Positions 39,001-52,445 of a stretch of 64,000 nucleotides of DNA are shown piece after piece. The stretch comes from Mansonella perstans (lineage: Eukaryota; Nematoda; Chromadorea; Rhabditida; Onchocercidae), in NCBI GenBank assembly GCA_037074765.1, contig JBAMDO010000005.1:310001-374000 (forward strand), given 5' to 3'. The notes under the pieces are model-generated. The model had not been told where the DNA came from, made no database searches, and worked only from the letters and a program-made list of their open reading frames with translations. Every line of letters starts with the position of its first letter. Position 1 is the first letter of the stretch. A program made the translations under genes and the position numbers.

Positions 39001-42000
39001 CATAAATCACATTATCTCGCTATATTTATAACATGTTTCATGTAATTTAGACAAACGCTGCATTCGACTCGAGACTAGATGATGAACCATTCCCTGTTAA
39101 CGCCGAAAGAGTGTTGCATAGGCCTAATAAAATACCAGGACCTCCAGTTGCACCTGAATTATCGGATCTAGTGAATTATATGCAGGCTGTAAAGTTCAAG
39201 GTAGAGTTAAGCGTTTGGTAGCAGCCACTCAAACTTCTCTCAGTACATCATTATGTTCGACTCTTCAGTTTTGCAAAAATTTATTACGTTACAGAGTGAT
39301 ATAAACAGTTAATACTACTGCTTGAGGTCTTCATGGTGCTGCATACATCTTAATGTCACATAATAACGAAGAGGATTTTTCAGGGTTTTCCCGGCACGAC
39401 CGATTTTGTTCATCGACGAGAAAAGTCTACCAAATCCTCGATGCTCGAAGACTCGAGAAACGAGGAAACGACTCAAGCAGGCTCCAACTTACTACCAATA
39501 TCAGCTCCACCACGACGGTTACGGAATGCCGCAATAGCCAATGGAGAAAACAAATTGAAATCTGGAGAGGAAACTCGATTTTCCCTCGTTTCATCTTTGA
39601 GACCCAACAGTAATGCATCATGCTACCAGGTCACGTCGCTTAATGAATCATCTGCGCGGAAACTTTCAAGGTGACTGCTGTAATTTTAAAAATCGAGGAT
39701 TTATGCAGTTCAAATATTTGCTTGCAGTTAATGAGTGAACTAGCAGTTATTCATAAGATTTATCCAATTCCAATTATGGGAAAAGTGAATTTATCAAGGA
39801 TTTCAGAAAGCATCCACTGGAATTTATCGCTTATTCACGTAAACAGATTGTTAGAATATATCCTGCCGGTATGCGTATTGATTCTTCCAACTTCAATCCA
39901 GTTCAATATTGGGCATTTGGTTTGCAAATGGTTGCTTTAAATTTTCAAACCACTGATACAGCAATGGCCGTAAATGCAGCAATGTTCGAACAGACTGGAA
40001 ATTGTGGGTTCACTTTGAAGCCGAGGGTTTTATGGGACGATTCCCACCCACACTATAATCGTTTCAATCCACTCTGCAAAGATACTACCTCGATATCAGC
40101 TTTGCTTTATACAGTTACGGTAAACTATTGCTCGTTACCTGTTCCAATCAATATTTACGATCTTTGAAATCTTGATAATTGGCAACTGTATGAAGAGAAA
40201 TATTATGATCGTACATTTGGTGATTCTTTGAATTTCTCACCAAAACATCTCAGCTAGTCTTCAGATTCTACACATGATACCTGATTCAATGAGCAAGTAA
40301 TCTTGCTTTCGTTATGGACTGAAGCTTGAACAAACCAAAATTGAAAATGAAACATACAAATAAACGGTATAAATGAAAGTGGGTGGGAAAGTTCTCGATT
40401 AGGTTAAATCAGTCCTTATAACTTTCAATGGAAACGTCAGAAGAGGAGTTTCGACTGAAGCTTGAGTTCAATGATGCGGTTTCCCATCATGGATTCATTC
40501 AGTTGTCCGTAACAGTAAACAGTTTTAAAGCTATGTTATGTAAATACAGTTTTATATGCAAAAAGTCATGTTATAACTAACTTTTTTAATCACTTCTCGA
40601 GTTAACGTCTGAACTTAAACTTTTAAACTTCCATTTCTTTAGATAATATCAGGACAGCATGTGTGTCCAAACCAACATAATGCTTCAACTTATGTCGAGG
40701 TGGAACTTATCGGAATACCAGCAGACTGTGCTAAAGAGAAGAGCAAAACAGTAAGCCGAAATTCGGTGAACCCGATTTGGAACCACACCTCAACATTTCG
40801 GATCGCTTTCGTTTACCTAGCTTTTTTGCGAATCTCGGTTTGCGAAAACCCAAGTGGCAGGTATCGCTTTTCCTCTTTTTTTTCAATAGCGAAATCAGGA
40901 TGTTTTTTCCTGTCAGTTCAAACAGCAAATGTATGTCGTGGAAAAATATTATCTTTGTTTAGAGGATATTGACGATAAAATAAAATTTTTGTGTTGCCTA
41001 CGTACGTAAGGTATTTGATAAAGATTTATCAACGACAGTAATAGTTTTCTTAGTAAATACAGAGAATACAAATACAATTATAGATGAGTTTCTTATTTGT
41101 GAGAAATGAAAAATTGTGAGTTTTGAACATGTGGTTGAACTGAAGATGAAATCTGGACTGAAAACTGTAAAAATGCCGATCATCGAAGCTTGTAGAAGAC
41201 TGAAATGTGGTAGGAAAAGGAAGTCTTTATATAGAGGGGCATGATTTACAATAGTGCAATATATTGCATGCAGACAAAGGTATTTAAGATTGGAAGCATA
41301 GTCAAACAATTTGAAGATGAATAAACAGATCATCATTGTAGGCGCAAAGAAACATCCTTTGTGTGATAATCCTTTATCTGAAAATGTTTTTAACAACCTT
41401 TATGCTAAAAATATATATTACGATTGATTTAATCGCTTGTAACATTTGAATTCTTTCAGTTTTTCAGACAATGTATTCTTTTTAGATGTCTGGCGCAACG
41501 GGTAGTTCCTGTGCATTGTATTCGGGCAGGATATCGTCATCTCCCGTTACGAACACCCACAAATATGCCGATGGATCAAGGAACTATATTTTTATATTCA
41601 CATTTTGAACAAGAAGAACATATCTATTTGCATGACGAAGATAGTATTGTCAACTCTAATACTGATCAGCAGTTATGTCCTCAGACACTTGATGTCTTTC
41701 CGGTTCGACTTTGTAGTAAAAGTATCAAATGTCACTTGCAGACATGCAGTTTGTTAATATTTCAGTGACCGCAAAGGCCTTCAAAATAAAGTCATTCATT
41801 TAAGACGGCGAGTGTGAAGACAGTTCCCATTTTCAAACGACAGATTTTCGTACTGCGTATATTGGGCTTATATAATGACGATACACCAGTTATTGTGCAT
41901 GCTGAATCTTTCAGCACAGTGAGGAATGTCGTGCAAATGGTATGAATGCTAGTTAGGTTTATTTGTTCGGTACAATTGATTTAACGTACTTTTCTTTTTT

Positions 42001-44198
42001 GATTTAGCTAGGTTAAATTTGAAGATTCATTTTAGGATAACAGATTCTAACGCAATACTTGATACTAACTTTTTATAGGCACTTACAAATGCAGGAAAAA
42101 ATGCGGATACAGCCGAGGAATATGTTTTGATCGAAGTAAACAGCAAGGAAATGTTGAGTACCAATGATGAACACCAAAACATAAAATGCGAGCATCATAT
42201 TTTGCCATCCAAAGAACCGATCATGGATTTTGTTGCATGCTGGAATGGTTCCATTCGATGTTTCGTTATCAGAAAAAAAGAAACCGTAAGCTGATGCTTC
42301 ACATACGTGAAATCTTATAAATTGCACTTCTAGTTTTTAAATTGTGATATGAACTAGTAAACTTCCAATCGGTTTTGGTGAGTAAGTGATATTTCGATAT
42401 TTGTTTCAGGATCCAAGCGGTAGAGCTTGGATCAGTTCCATAATCAAAGGTAGTGGTGGAACACCGTCGGGAGCAACCCAATCATCACCATGTGCTCAAT
42501 TTTCATCGGAGAAAAAAACAAATAATCGTCCCTTGGGACAACACGCTATGCTTCATAAAATGAAATCGTTGGATCGGGATTTTTCGAGCGAAAAAATAAT
42601 AACTGGTAGTATGTTCTACAGTTTTGAAAGCCACTAAAGGAATTTTCTTAGACTACGTGATTTTCGAGATTCGAACGATTATTTTTTTAACTCAGTAAAA
42701 GACTTCAGTTTGGATTCAGTTTTTCATTCTTGGAGTTTATAATCTATTCTTTATAGATATGCATCCACTTAAGCGTACAATGAGCGGAACTTTTCTGATA
42801 TGTATTCATAACGTTAGCAAGGATCAACCATACGTTATTCTTCGGACAAGCATTTACAGCACAGCTGATGATATCATCAAAGAAGTACCTCGTAATTTGT
42901 ATTAAAACGAATAAAAATAAAGAAAGGGTAGCTCCTGTAAAAAGCAAGTAGAACATTCTTAGCGCGGTGTTAACTTGAAAAGTTTTGGTATTGATACACT
43001 AGAAAGCATGTTGCGGCATGTGTTACGCTTCAGGTATACAGCGGAAATACTGCTTATCATAAATTTTTTTCTTTTTTATGTTTGATTTGAGCTTAGAAGC
43101 TTTATATGTTTGCTTGGCCCAGATGATTATACTCATCTTAGTCCTCCATACAATAAATAACATAGAACCACTGTTGATATGAAAACATTAAAAATAAAAA
43201 GAGAAGATAGTATATACAATCGTCTGACTGTAAACCGTTACAAGGAAAGTGATCTGGTTATTATCAGATCATTAATAATATGTGCGTGTAGCATAAGGAA
43301 GGGAAGAAGCTTTCCTCACCATAACATTTTTAAAAAAATTTTTGTGAAGAGAATAAAAATAGATACAAAGATCGTTTAGTAGGAAATAACGTGTACTTGG
43401 ATAGACTGCTAGCTTATATAGTTAGACATCCATTTATACCGGAGTCAGACATTTATTGTTGGCGTGAGAATTCTTGTAATTCGTAGAAAATCGTTGATCG
43501 GCAAAGCTTGTAGTTCAGAAATATGTAGCCCGTTGTTGTTTCAACATCTGTTGGTTTCATATTAGACAAAGAGTATGTTTCAAGTATGGACATTAGCTTA
43601 CTACTATATACATGAAGCGAAAATTTGACAGATATACTTACAGCCCAGTTCTTTTTTAAATTTTTTAAAGGTTTTCCAAAAATCACGACAACGGAATGTA
43701 GCTGAATCAGAATACGTACTGGTTGAAGAAACAATAAAAGAAACAAGCTCAGCTCCAACTAGATCATTGGAGCCGACCATTCCTCGGAACTTATTTGAAG
43801 AGAAAAGTACTGAAGGTTAGTTCACCACTTTATTAAAATTTTTTAAAAAGAAACATGGTATATGATATAAATTGGCAAAAAAAAATTTTGTTTCCCGTAT
43901 TCGTAGTTATCCGTATTAGTGACATATAAAAATTTCAATATTTGAAAAGATGTAACCCAATGTGCAATGAGTATTTGCAGTTGCAAAATCATTTGATAAC
44001 AAAGACGTCTCCATGCGAGTGCTAGCATCGAATGAAATTGTCTGGAAAGCGCAAAGTGCGTGGAAAACATCTGGACGTTTCGTCCTGGAAAACCGGGAAC
44101 ATACCGTTCTTTCAACTAGAGAAAAAGTGAGAAGTTTGTTGCAAACACTCGAGCGAGCACGTGTGAGTGCTAGTTCACCGCCATCTGTTAAGCATTAA
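30033..44198 (+). CDS. plc-1: Phospholipase C epsilon (RasGEF, PLC core, two RA domains)
   Basis: It hydrolyses PIP2 to IP3 and diacylglycerol downstream of Ras/Rho-type GTPases at membranes. Exons: 30033-30134 (or 30129), 31269-31409, 31762-31899, 32308-32413, 32944-33047, 33317-33514, 33612-33809, 33902-34138, 34357-34554, 34791-34940, 35180-35369, 35463-35581, 35850-36043, 36257-36418, 36507-36628, 36784-36874, 37193-37310, 37409-37636, 37910-38134, 38220-38419, 38500-38567, 38656-38765, 39051-39200, 39384-39670, 39807-40119, 40643-40860, 41486-41702, 41805-41939, 42079-42285, 42410-42605, 42757-42884, 43671-43815, 43981-44198; about 1,870 aa. In order: RasGEF ([18 protein letters not shown]), EF-hand region, X box with both catalytic His ([21 protein letters not shown]), acidic linker ([16 protein letters not shown]), Y box ([20 protein letters not shown]), C2, RA1 ([19 protein letters not shown]) and RA2 ([19 protein letters not shown]). 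RasGEF plus two RA domains identifies the epsilon class. One intron (37311-37408) begins AT instead of GT. The 5' end and the 41702/41805 junction are the least certain. Confidence 0.93.
32770..32801. repeat. Short TG repeat in a PLC intron
   Basis: An imperfect TGTG tract (TGTGTCTGTGTTTGTGTGTG) lies in the intron between the PLC exons ending 32413 and starting 32944. It is non-coding and may be polymorphic. There is no evidence that it affects splicing. Confidence 0.75.
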
Positions 44199-46142
44199 AG
44201 AACTGTTGAAGAATTTTGTTCATTTTAAATTTTGCTCAGTTTCTGTTTTTTTAATACCAGTATTATTCCCCATTTACTCTTTATGTAACTGAGTTCTTAT
44301 TGCAAATTTACTCGAACGAAATTTCGACTTCACTCAGTGTAGGACTTGTCTCCAGAAAGGAACTATCGATATAGATCTCAGAAGGAGTTTACGCGCTCAA
44401 GTATATTTTCGTTTTCGTATTTGTGAATCCCTACGTTATAACTGTGAGAAAATCATTAATCTATTGCTGGTAAAAATTTCATTTATATTTGTTTAGTTTG
44501 GTAACCTCAGTCGATTCTTTTGTTATTCACTTTGATGATATCCTCTGCGCGTATCTGAACAAAAGCGCTTAACCAAAATCACTGATAAAAATTTAACACC
44601 TGCTGACACATGTTTTTCTCACATTGTGTAAACTGTGTTATCACTTCAAGATGTTCCTTAATTGGGAACTATTGATAATAATTACATCGACTGTATGTAT
44701 ACCTTTGCGGATATTTCGAAGAATGGGAACACATTACTTCTTTCTTATTCTAGATAGAAAACTTTGGTGGTTATCGTGATTCATCCACTTCGAATCCAAG
44801 CTTTAGAATTTGGTTTCAAATGTGAAAGTTGTTTCCCTTCAATAACATTATCATTCTTTTCTATCATAATCTATTTCAGTCAGAAACTTCCGAATTTTTC
44901 TTGCGACATTGTAATGGCTGAGAGAATATACAAAAGTTCAGTACGGTGAATGATAAGAAAACTTCATTTCCCAAGTTATATTCCCAGCAGTGATGCAATT
45001 ATTGCGCAATACTTTTACTTATGTTTTAAATTCTTATGTTTTTTAAATAAAAGAGTAATGTTTCTAAATGCCAATTTCTCTTTCCTTTTCCCTTCTCTGC
45101 GAATCGCGACATGGAAATGCGGGCTTAGCTTCATTTCAAAATTAATAAATCAATGTATACAAGAGCACAAAAGCACGATTAGAAAAGACCATATGATTCA
45201 CACGAGGATCGGAATAAATTTTTTTCGCGTGGTATCGTTTAAGATGAGGAACTTCTAGTTTCATATGGAATTTTGAACGATAATTCAAAATTAGATCTCT
45301 GTGTCCATCTTAATTGCCTTACTTTATTTGGTTTCCCGCCGCTTCACAATCTGCATACCTCTACCGTGCTATCATTTCTCACTACCGAATTTTCATTAAT
45401 GTATTGATGTGTTTTACATCATGGTTACGACTCACTTGGTTACATGATTTATTTTTGCATTGCACTTAAAAGTAGCACTGTTTATGACAAAGGCCAAAGT
45501 CTGTATTGTACAATTTCTGGACAAAAAGATAAAAGACATTTGAGATAAAAAGTTAGTGTAATGAACAACGGAGAATTTTTATTACATCTTACCGATTACA
45601 AAGTCGATGACCTAACCGAAAACCCAGTTTCATTTGAAAAAAATCGTAATTAATGCATAAAATGTTACACATAATGCATGGGACATTCATGAATATAATC
45701 ATTGATATCTTTCTGCCAAACTGCAATATCGGGATTTTCGAAATAAACGGCATGTTTCAAAATGATACTTCAGATTTCTGCATATTCTTTTTACAAGACG
45801 TATGTTGTACTATATGAAGAATAAGAAACATGAAATGGCATTCATGAAAAGTGAGCAGAATTTTCAGAAAACAACTGGAAAACAGGTCAAAAAAGTAGAG
45901 ATTGGAGACACTAGGAAGACAAAAACAAAGCTTCAGACCTGAGATAAAATTTTGAATTTTTACAGCCGCTTAATTCGATTACGAAACAATATCTGCACAG
46001 TTTCTTGGGACTTAAACAACTTCCGAAAAATGTAGTAGATGAATAAGTGGACCAGGAAACTTTGCATATGTTGCTGTGAAAAATGAAAACAGAATTTTCT
46101 TCAACAAAAAGATAGTTCACTACTCAAATTTGACATCATACA
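44199..46142. other. Intergenic region between two convergent genes
   Basis: About 1.9 kb between the TAA of the PLC gene (plus) and the TAA of the minus-strand lipid-transfer-like gene, so it holds two 3' UTRs. The only plus-strand AATAAA I noted is at 45046-45051, which would give the PLC gene an 850-base 3' UTR and is uncertain. Frames at 44764-45258 show no motifs or splice context. Confidence 0.45.
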
Positions 46143-49100
46143 TTATGATGAATCCAAATTGGCGTCATCTTCTATCTGCTCTATGACGCAATCGTTCAGT
46201 TTTATTAGGAACGGTTTTGTCTTTGAGTCCTAAAAAAAGTGAAGAATTTCAACATTTTTTCGAATATTATTTTCTCATAAAATCCAATCCTAAATAATCT
46301 TGAGGTCCAGCATTGTGTGCGAAATCCATATTCACTCTCTAAATAATTCACTTCACTTTCAAAATGTTTGCAGTTGGTCTTCTTCCTCTAGATATTATCA
46401 GTGATGATCTATCAATAATAAAGGAGCAAATTAAAAAATGATAATTGGGATTTATCGACAAATAAAATTATGCCTCAAAAAAGTGATAGATAATAATTTA
46501 ATGTAGGTAGTAGCACTATCTGGAAAATACCATATGATTCCCTCTGCTCTTTTTAAAATCCCATAAATATGACTAACTCTGACAATAATTTGTGTATCCA
46601 TCAAATTAATTTTCAAATTCAATGGAACACTAGTCTTTTGATCATCATATATAAAAGCAGGAAGGTGCATCAGAATAATATCATCAAGCGCTGCTCGAAA
46701 TCCCTCAACCTGTACCTGGAATATCAACTTGAAACTGTTGTAACTACGAAATATGTATAGAACCATATAAAGTTTATTTCATATCAGCTTAATTCATGTT
46801 TAGATGCTACAGAGATATCAAAATTTAACCGATTCAGATCTATACACTCCACTCGACAATCAATTACAATAAATCATCCACTAATTTTAGAAACTAAGGA
46901 GACAGAACAATTAAACTGATTAACTTTAAAACTAACTCAAAATCGTTGATGAAATTCCAAATTTTAGGTTTCATGCTAAAAATGACTAAAAAAAGACTAA
47001 AAAAACAGCTACAAGAAGAATAAATTTTTGGGAAATAAAACCAACTTTTAACGAAGGAGGATGTCCATTGGGTTGTGAATGAAACTGAAAATTAACAGTA
47101 GTTTTACTATTGTTCACCGCAATATTTCCAGTAAAATTGTGACTTTCCTGACTATTTATTGCGGCATAAAAGTCATCCAAGTTCTTATTGAAAGATTGGT
47201 GAACTGCAATCCTGAATTTAGAAACACAGAAATCAACTGTACAGTACATTCGTATACAAAAACGAACGCCAACGTACTTTTGTGCTCACATCGTGATAAT
47301 ATACTTGTTGAGATGTTCAGCAAGCTTAATGAAACTACTTAATGAAAATTACAGAACGAGTTTGTTGATGTTAAAGTAATGTTATTATAATGTTTACAAG
47401 ATCTTCGAGATCAATATCGCACATGCTGATCCAGAAAGTAACAAAAGTGGGGTAATGATGTTATTTTGCTTTCTTCAATTACCTATTTTATACTTCTTCA
47501 TCCAATTTTATCTTATTGACATGGAAATTCTACTTCATTATCTTTTCCAATCACTGTATAGCAAATCCCTAAGTCTTATATAATGAAATTTATGGATAAA
47601 ATTGACCAACAAATATTACAAGTAACAACGATCTATCGATATTTTTTATTAGTGAAGTAGGACATTCAAAACACAACAGTTTGAAATGTTTAACTCAATT
47701 ACGATGAAATAATAAAAATTTGAAAACTTACTTCGTAACGTAACCAGCTCCTTGTAAAGCATTACTGAGCGATGATACTACTACATTCATGTCGTTCAGT
47801 ACCGCGGAAACTATGTTCACCTACAAATTTATAAAATATCACCAGAAAATTCCTACCTATCATTTTCCAGTTAGATTTAATTAATAAGGTTTACATGGTT
47901 AAAGATCCATACTAGATCTAAGTTTATAAAATTTCATTTGTAAATATTTACATTTGAACTCTAATAATAGCTCATGAAATTACCACCTGTTGTTTCAATT
48001 TTTTACACATTTTCTTCGGTTTCGGCAATATTTCATCAGCAAAGGCTTCTTCAGCAGTAACAATTTCTTAACAGAGAAAATAATTAATACTAAATAATCA
48101 GAAAAAATACATATAATTGTTTTCTAATATAATCGTATTAGAAAACTACTGTATGTATTTTTTCTGACTATTTGGTACTCTTTTTTATCTTCAGAGTAAC
48201 TCTTTTTTATTCCGCATACTTGCAGGACAGAACCCAAATCTTTGCATCAGCCACCCAGAATAATGTGGAAATCTAGAAGTACGAAATACAGAATACGATT
48301 TTGTATAGCCGTGCAAATTGTTCATTTCCAAACAGACATTGTGATAACCACCAAACAGACACTTTAAAGATAGAAATGAAAGCAGAAAACAAAACCCAAA
48401 ATTTCTAACACCTCTCATCATCACTGAAACTTGAATTACTTTATTTTGATTTGCATTCAATCATTTACGCAAAGTAAAAGCTTACCTTCAGTAAAAATGT
48501 CATCTTCGGCATCAAAAAGCATTAAATGTTGCTTTTCCTCCGAAATGTTTGTTGCAACCGACACTGTCTCGTCTTCTGCACAAACTGATTCTACAAGGAG
48601 AAATAAGTCTCTTTTTAGAATGTTATTTCGCTTTTAAAAAATGAACAAAGAACTGGAATTAAAAATAGAGAAAAACGAATTATAGATTTTGACTCCTGGA
48701 GTTTGACCACTAATTCCATTGCAGCTCATATAGCCAGAAAATAAGAATATTTCATAGCTGAACTAAAAAGCGAACCGTTATCCATTTGTGGAAATTCCGG
48801 GTAGCCTTCTCGATCATTACTTTGTAATGTTGTTGCTGTATTTGTACTAGATATTTCTTGCTCTGAGGCACAATCAGTTGGCGTCAAACATGCTGGACAT
48901 AATCCCTCGTTCGTATCTGTAAATACCCTTTAATAATGACCCAATATATGAACAAAAATAAAATTTGTAGAATTTAATGGATTATTAAAGCACTTCTTGT
49001 AACAACATTTTATGTTTCAAGAAAAATCGTCTCTTCGAACATTTTGAATATGTGATGATACTTTACACAAAAGTAAGAAACAAATCAAAGAGATTCCAGC

Positions 49101-50299
49101 AAAACTGATAATACAGATTAAGCTTCTCCCACATTGAACTAAATGAAATCAAGATTACAGCGTATGCATTGCTGCCGCCAAACGAACTAAGCGAAATCAT
49201 TTCATAAAAAAAAATAAGAATTGAGGCTGTATTATGCTTTACAGTGATATGTCATGCAGTCGCAACAGAGAGAGAAAGAAAATTTTATATGTGACAGAAC
49301 GGTTCAATTTTCAGTCAAAATTATCAAACCTTCCTTTTTCAAACACTATAATGAGAAATCTAAATTAATGCTTTCAAGCAATCAAACGGTCCAAAAATGC
49401 TCCAAATACCGTCGGCTTCTGAAAAAGGAAATCTGAATGAATCAGCTAAAAGGAATCAAATAAGCTTACCTATTATTTGTAAGTTTACCAGCAAATCCAC
49501 ATATATTTTGGGTTAACTTTAAAAATCTCAACAGAAGAAAAGCAAATGCTTCATAATCTGTAGTTACATAAGATTTCACTTATCGACAAAACTAAATTCA
49601 GAGGGTTGTAAAACTTCTGAATTTTATTAGAAGTTTGATATAATTTTTTTAAATTGCTTACAAAATTTAGTGTTTCTCTCATTTTTAAACTTGAATTATA
49701 AGCTCTTTATTTCTCATTTCAGTTTTGGTGAGGCTCCGTAGTGTTTGAATAAGTGAATTTGCGCCACTTTTAATTTAGCATATAATAACAGGAAATCAAG
49801 CGATTATTTCGAGTATTGCTTATTTCACTTAGTCGTATTTGATTTCTATTTTCAACCGTGTTTTATTTCTGCTCTACCTGTTATAATATTTAGAACAACC
49901 AGCCAAAAGGAGTATAGCATCGAGAAGTACACAAATTTTTTGAAAAAAAATTTCAAACGATATCCTAATCAATCACCATTTTCGTATTCAGACATCTGCA
50001 ATGCAACAATTTTGAAAATGATATTACTATAATCTTTAAAAAGCCATCAAATGAAAATCTTAAACAAATTGAGGAATTCATTTTTTCACTAATATCATTG
50101 CTCTGTCCTAATCTTTGCAGTCAAATTAGAACAAATACTGAATTATAACCAGAGACTATTGTTGCTGAATTTGCACAATCAGAATCATCAATTTTCAAGC
50201 TTATTTCAAAGTTGTTTTACTGTTGCCCGTTACTTCGGCATTTTCATGCATAATTTGATGCAAACAAATAACAGCAGATGCATTCATCGAGAAAAAGGC
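46143..50299 (-). CDS. C-terminal part of a large protein, possibly UHRF1BP1/BLTP3-type lipid transfer
   Basis: Ten exons on the minus strand join in frame with GT-AG introns: 50299-50221, 49557-49470, 49186-49140, 48916-48776, 48590-48486, 48066-47987, 47820-47732, 47211-47046, 46715-46578 and 46229-46143, giving about 315 residues. More 5' exons are expected but were not resolved. The C-terminal third has GYVTKIAVHQSFNKNLDDF, then LPAFIYDDQKTSVPLNLKIN, then TQIIVRDSKTKPFLIKLND. This alternation of a 'DD..SVPLNLKI' strand pair with a following 'I.VRD....F.I' strand resembles C-terminal segments of bridge-like lipid-transfer proteins (UHRF1BP1/BLTP3), but that is an impression, not a match. 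The middle (48.9-48.5 kb) is an acidic, Ser/Thr-rich linker, followed by a helical stretch (KKLKQQVNIVSAVLNDMN). No signal or membrane segment is visible. The 49186-49140 exon is the least certain. Confidence 0.6.
48088..48178. repeat. Long imperfect inverted repeat (hairpin element) in an intron
   Basis: The two arms, about 45 bases each, share TCAGAAAAAATACATA on the left with its complement on the right, and an inner block GTTTTCTAATA with its complement TATTAGAAAAC, separated by only a few central bases. The arms differ at a handful of positions. It lies in the minus-strand gene between the exons at 48066-47987 and 48590-48486. Its near-palindromic form suggests a small foldback or MITE-like insertion. 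Confidence 0.75.
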
Positions 50300-52420
50300 C
50301 TATGTACAATGAAATAATGCAGGAAATAAATTTAAACGTTTGTCAAAATATGAATTTTGACTTCCTTCTTCTTTCAAAAGTTTATAAAACTCCTTCGAAG
50401 TGACAATTTTTTCATAACAGTAAATATTTACAAAAGGATTGCATACAGCACAATTCTATTGTCATGATAAGGATGAAAAATGGAGAACTTCTTTAAATGT
50501 GAATGTAAACTCTCTTACAGAAGTTATGAATAACAGTGACGTAAGTGAACGAGTTTTTCAAGTAGTTCGCACAAAGATTGTTAGATTGTTATAGAAAAAA
50601 AGTACGTAAAGTACAAAAATGACCAGACCGATTGTTTTTTTTTTTTTTTTTTTTCAAAAATTGTGATAATCAGTTTAATTTCTACGATGTGATATCACCA
50701 AAGGATGACAGCACTGAGGACAATTACACTATCCGAATGTCTTATATTGATTATTATTTATCAGATGAAACAACTATTTTTGAGGTTAGTTACCCAGAGG
50801 GATGGAAATAAAAGAAGAAAAGAGAGGCAAAAGTAGGACACATACCAAAAATTGATGTCATAAATATGACCTGACCAAACGATGGATACCATCGTGTATG
50901 TTCTCTTTCCTGTGTGCATTCACAAAACATTTGAATCCATTTAAACTTTTGGCCCAATAGCAATAATTTTTAAAATATTTCGTATCGATAAATTGCTCAT
51001 TCCAGTTACTTTTCTGTGTATTTGTTTATCTACAGCTTAAAAATTAGATTAATTTATGAAAAATCATAAAATGATCTCTCGTCGTTCCATTGAATATTAT
51101 TTTTTTTACAATCTTAGTAATAGCTTCAACATTTGACAATCCAAAACGTAAAACATCAAAACGATTGAGATGGAGATATGAGCTTATGCGTGACAATAAG
51201 AACAGTTATTGTAGAATCAAATGCATGCGCAATGAGGAGAAGGGTAGAGTAGGTTACTGACATGGCTAAAGATGATTAAAACCTCTGCGGTCGCGGAGGG
51301 CCAGTAAAGAAGGTAGGAGCTGACCCGGTGACCTAAATTGTCATGTTCTCTCACATTGAATCAGTAACGGGTATTTACTCTAACAAGAGGTACTGAGTGG
51401 ATACCGAACCCAATGACTTCTTCCCTGGAATTTTGCCTATCCTATTCAAATAGTCTTACCTAGAAGGATAACATCTACAACTTCAGAACTCTTATAAAAA
51501 AATCTTTTTGCATTTTTTGATCCTTTTTAAGAAACGATTTAAAATCCACCGTCAGATGTCACATGTAATAAGAAAAATAAAAACAGATTTCAATCAGTTT
51601 TGACTCTACGGACTTATCCACAAGACGAACACACCGTTTCAGATCTATCAGCTACTGATAACATCTTGTCTAACTCTGACAGCAATGTAGCGTAAGAACT
51701 CTCGAAACTTTATGTGTCTTTCTCTTCAATTATTCGTTAAAAAATGAATGCAGATATCGGCCCTTATCTTTGAAATAATGGTAATATTTCAAATTAAACT
51801 TAACATCCACTGTCAATTTATAATATCATATACTCATCTGATCATTACTCAAGTAAATATATATATGACATAAGACAGATGTGAGTATAGGCTATACATA
51901 ATAGATTACATATATGCGAATAAGCGGTATCGGAAAATGTTTAATCTGTGTCAGTGGAATGCACCTTTCGTGTCGATAGAAGTGGGTTACATACCATGCC
52001 ATGCAATTATTTTCTTTTATTTTAGATAAATTTTGAAGGTCGAACAGCAATACAGAAATTTCAGTATCAATTTTAAATACAATTTTTCAATCGTCATAGC
52101 ATTTGGAAATATCTGCATCGAAAATTCTGGAATTCTGTATTGTTCAGGCGCGCTTATACACGTGGATTTTTTTGTATTTCTGATCCTATGAAGTACTATC
52201 ACCGAACTATTTGAAGGTACAATCCATGTTATCCAATTCTTCTGTTTTACACTCTCTCAAAGCAGTCTTCTGCTCAACTTTATTATTCTATCGAACAATT
52301 GCAATAAGATGAGTTGGTTAACTATGATCTGCTTTGCGGGCAATTTTTCTGGAATTATACGTATGACAGCGGAGCAACGCCAACAGTTCGATTTGCTGTA
52401 CCTCAATACTGATTTTTCTT
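50300..52420. other. Region upstream of two divergent genes, mostly unassigned
   Basis: About 2.1 kb between the first resolved exon of the minus-strand gene and the start of the first LRR gene. It must contain further 5' exons or the promoter of the minus gene plus the promoter of the LRR gene. A minus frame at about 50480-50345 (CYEKIVTSKEFYKLLKEE) is exon-like, but its splice phase does not fit. A T20 tract is at about 50634-50653. The segment 51255-51445 is unusually GC-rich and possibly structured, and is discussed among the findings. Confidence 0.4.
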
Positions 52421-52445
52421 TTTTAACTTAGTATTCTAAGTTGAG
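52405..52445 (+). promoter_or_regulatory. Probable spliced-leader trans-splice acceptor for the first LRR gene
   Basis: A T-rich run ends in AACTTAG at 52431, 14 bases before the ATG at 52446. There is no open frame before it that could splice in, and the ATG begins a good signal peptide. This fits an SL1 trans-splice site with a very short 5' UTR (TATTCTAAGTTGAG). Confidence 0.55.

Noticed and set aside
49254..49436. Plus-strand 60-codon frame opposite the lipid-transfer-like gene
   Set aside because: No motif or splice context, and it lies in an intron of the minus-strand gene whose exons chain in phase.
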